Below, piece by piece: positions 6,087 to 6,955 of a stretch of 6,955 nucleotides of DNA. Numbering within the stretch: position 1 is the stretch's first letter; the number at the start of each line of letters is the position of its first letter. Where the stretch lies: the NCBI GenBank assembly GCA_021794855.1, contig JAJYPZ010000056.1, forward strand, positions 1 through 6,955. The letters are read 5' to 3'. The translations under genes and the position numbers were made by a program. The notes under the pieces were generated by a model, which saw only the letters and a program-made list of their open reading frames with translations, searched no databases and was not told the DNA's origin. Origin of the DNA: Pseudomonadota bacterium (GTDB lineage Bacteria; Pseudomonadota; Gammaproteobacteria; Burkholderiales; Sulfuriferulaceae).

Positions 6087-6482
6087 TCAAAAAAACATGG
6101 ATTTGTCACAAGCCAGCAGTAAATCGGCCATTTTCCCCGCGTTTGCAATGTCGTCCACTTCGTCGATGATATCGGTATCGCTGAGTTTATAACCCGGCAT
6201 GGCAGGCTTGCACAGGTATAATCTTACCCCAGCTGATTTCGCATCACGAATAAATTCTATAATTGTTTTACCGCCTTCCATAGCAGCCAGATTCTCTGCT
6301 ATTCCTTTCTGGCCGAGCTTTACGCCTTCCATGGTAAGAAATATGCTCACTTCGGCGTCCATGGACGCTAGTATCGCACTGATATAAAAAGGCGTTGCAC
6401 AACGATGCGGTGTCGAAGGTCCGCTGCTCATTACGATTATTACCGATTTTTCTTCGTTGTCCAGGTAATGCTCATCCGACAT
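6087..6482 (-). CDS. dsrE3C: DsrE-family sulfurtransferase (DsrE3C-like)
   Basis: 131 residues. The protein starts with a strand-like SVIIVMSSGP (13-22) and has the family layout of a small alpha/beta DsrE/F fold: PHRCATPFYISAILASMDAE (25-44), the FLTMEGV segment (48-54) and GVRLYLCKPAMPGY (85-98). Cysteines C28 and C91 sit in these conserved segments, and C91 is at the place where DsrE-type proteins hold the active cysteine. A third cysteine, C125, is near the C-terminus. DsrE proteins carry protein-bound persulfide and exchange it with TusA. DsrE3-type genes are regular members of sHdr clusters, so this one probably feeds sulfur to the sHdr/LbpA system in the cytoplasm. The subgroup letter is inferred from context. 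Its ATG overlaps the lbpA1 stop by one base (TAATG), with GAGGTG (6490-6495) 7 bases upstream. Confidence 0.85.
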   Translation of the reverse strand: MSDEHYLDNEEKSVIIVMSSGPSTPHRCATPFYISAILASMDAEVSIFLTMEGVKLGQKGIAENLAAMEGGKTIIEFIRDAKSAGVRLYLCKPAMPGYKLSDTDIIDEVDDIANAGKMADLLLACDKSMFF

Positions 6483-6928
6483 TATCGTGCACCTCGTTCG
6501 CAGTGTATATCTTCCTTGCGTGCCCGCTCGCAGTAGCCTGATTGCGCCTCGTCTCCCGTAATCATGCCTGCCAGCGCCTGTTCGGGGCTACCGGAAGGCC
6601 GCACTCTGGCAATCCATGCTTCGTACGGTTCAATATTGAGCAGATTCGGATCTTCCAGCACGTTATGATTCGCTTCTTCGATGGTGCAATCGAAAACATT
6701 GGGAACTGGTCCCGCCCACTTGCCGCTTTCTATCGTTGCTACCGGTTTTCCGACCGGCCTGAGGGTGCCGGGTCTGCGTACGCGGACGTGAAGGATTTTA
6801 CCCGCTACGGTCTGGGATATGTCCGTCATCCCTACCGTCAGGCTGCCATCCTCTTCCCGACGAGCCCATATCTGATATTGATCATCGTAATAAAGTTCTG
6901 ATCTAAACTCGCAGCCGTTACAATCCAT
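6482..6928 (-). CDS. lbpA1: LbpA1: GcvH-like lipoate-binding protein with Cys-rich ends
   Basis: 148 residues from the ATG at 6928. The predicted lipoylated lysine is K70 in IESGKWAGPV, the same ESGKW signature as in the neighbouring LbpA2. IWARREEDGSLTVGMTDIS (20-38) is clearly homologous to that protein. Special features are an N-terminal CNGC pair (C3, C6), C81 and a charged C-terminal tail with two more cysteines (C133, C143). A GTG start at 6940 is also possible, and the frame stays open to the window edge. The ATG is preferred because it puts the GC motif and the lysine (70 versus 71) at the same distance from the N-terminus as in LbpA2. No clear ribosome binding site is seen for either start, which fits coupling to an upstream gene ending here, expected to be an shdr gene. 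Role: carrier of lipoyl-bound sulfur in sHdr-dependent oxidation (family knowledge). Confidence 0.88.
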   Translation of the reverse strand: MDCNGCEFRSELYYDDQYQIWARREEDGSLTVGMTDISQTVAGKILHVRVRRPGTLRPVGKPVATIESGKWAGPVPNVFDCTIEEANHNVLEDPNLLNIEPYEAWIARVRPSGSPEQALAGMITGDEAQSGYCERARKEDIHCERGAR

Positions 6929-6955
6929 AGCTTCATGCACTCGAGCTAGTTGATG
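6929..6955 (-). other. Likely 3' end of an unseen upstream gene
   Basis: Only 27 bases remain upstream of lbpA1. On the minus strand they contain a TAG at 6948-6946 and a TGA at 6935-6933 in the two frames other than that of lbpA1. Either could be the stop of an upstream gene packed tightly against lbpA1. The fragment is too short to identify; shdr genes would be the expected neighbours. Confidence 0.3.

Noticed and set aside
5590..6928. Glycine-cleavage system H proteins
   Set aside because: Both proteins have the H-protein fold signature, but the lysine motif is ESGKW rather than ESVKAAS-like, there are two copies beside a DsrE gene, and no gcvT or gcvP is nearby. LbpA is the better call.
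1..6955. CRISPR array, tRNA or rRNA genes
   Set aside because: No regularly spaced direct repeats and no tRNA- or rRNA-like sequence were recognised on reading both strands.

Overview
The window carries a lipoate-assembly and lipoate-binding-protein gene cluster of the kind associated with the sulfur-oxidising heterodisulfide reductase-like (sHdr) pathway. All convincing genes lie on the minus strand, so the cluster reads from position 6955 down to about 840. The organism is most likely a sulfur-oxidising proteobacterium, probably a chemolithotroph or a user of organic sulfur. This rests on the gene set (two LbpA proteins, a DsrE-type sulfurtransferase and a dedicated lipoylation machinery) and on the Gram-negative outer-membrane protein at the left edge. 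No genus can be named from sequence reading alone.

Layout in transcription order: lbpA1 (6928-6482), dsrE3C-like gene (6482-6087) and lbpA2 (6027-5590). A 196-bp spacer (5394-5589) follows with an intrinsic terminator and other hairpins. Then come a radical SAM gene (lipS1, 5393-4215), a fused lipoate:protein ligase sLpl(AB) (4213-3134), a geranylgeranyl-reductase-like flavoprotein LipT (3137-2070) and a second radical SAM gene (lipS2, 2034-898). A strong intrinsic terminator (837-874) closes the unit. Stop-start overlaps or very short gaps (TAATG, a 1-bp gap, ATGA, 35 bp) suggest two compact units: lbpA1-dsrE3C-lbpA2 and lipS1-lplA-lipT-lipS2.

How the genes work together, combining family knowledge with inference: sLpl(AB) attaches octanoate or lipoate to a lysine of LbpA1 and LbpA2 (ESGKW motif). 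LipS1 and LipS2 act jointly as lipoyl synthase and insert the two sulfur atoms. LipT is a proposed FAD-dependent reductase acting on the lipoyl group. The DsrE3C-like protein would deliver sulfane sulfur in the cytoplasm, and lipoyl-LbpA would carry the sulfur intermediate to and from the sHdr complex. The shdr genes themselves are not in the window; they would be expected beyond position 6955.

Left of the terminator is a 330-bp non-coding stretch (514-843) containing a 134-bp element with 19-bp terminal inverted repeats, MITE-like. Beyond it is the 5' part of a FadL/OmpP1-type outer-membrane transporter gene, cut by the left edge of the window.
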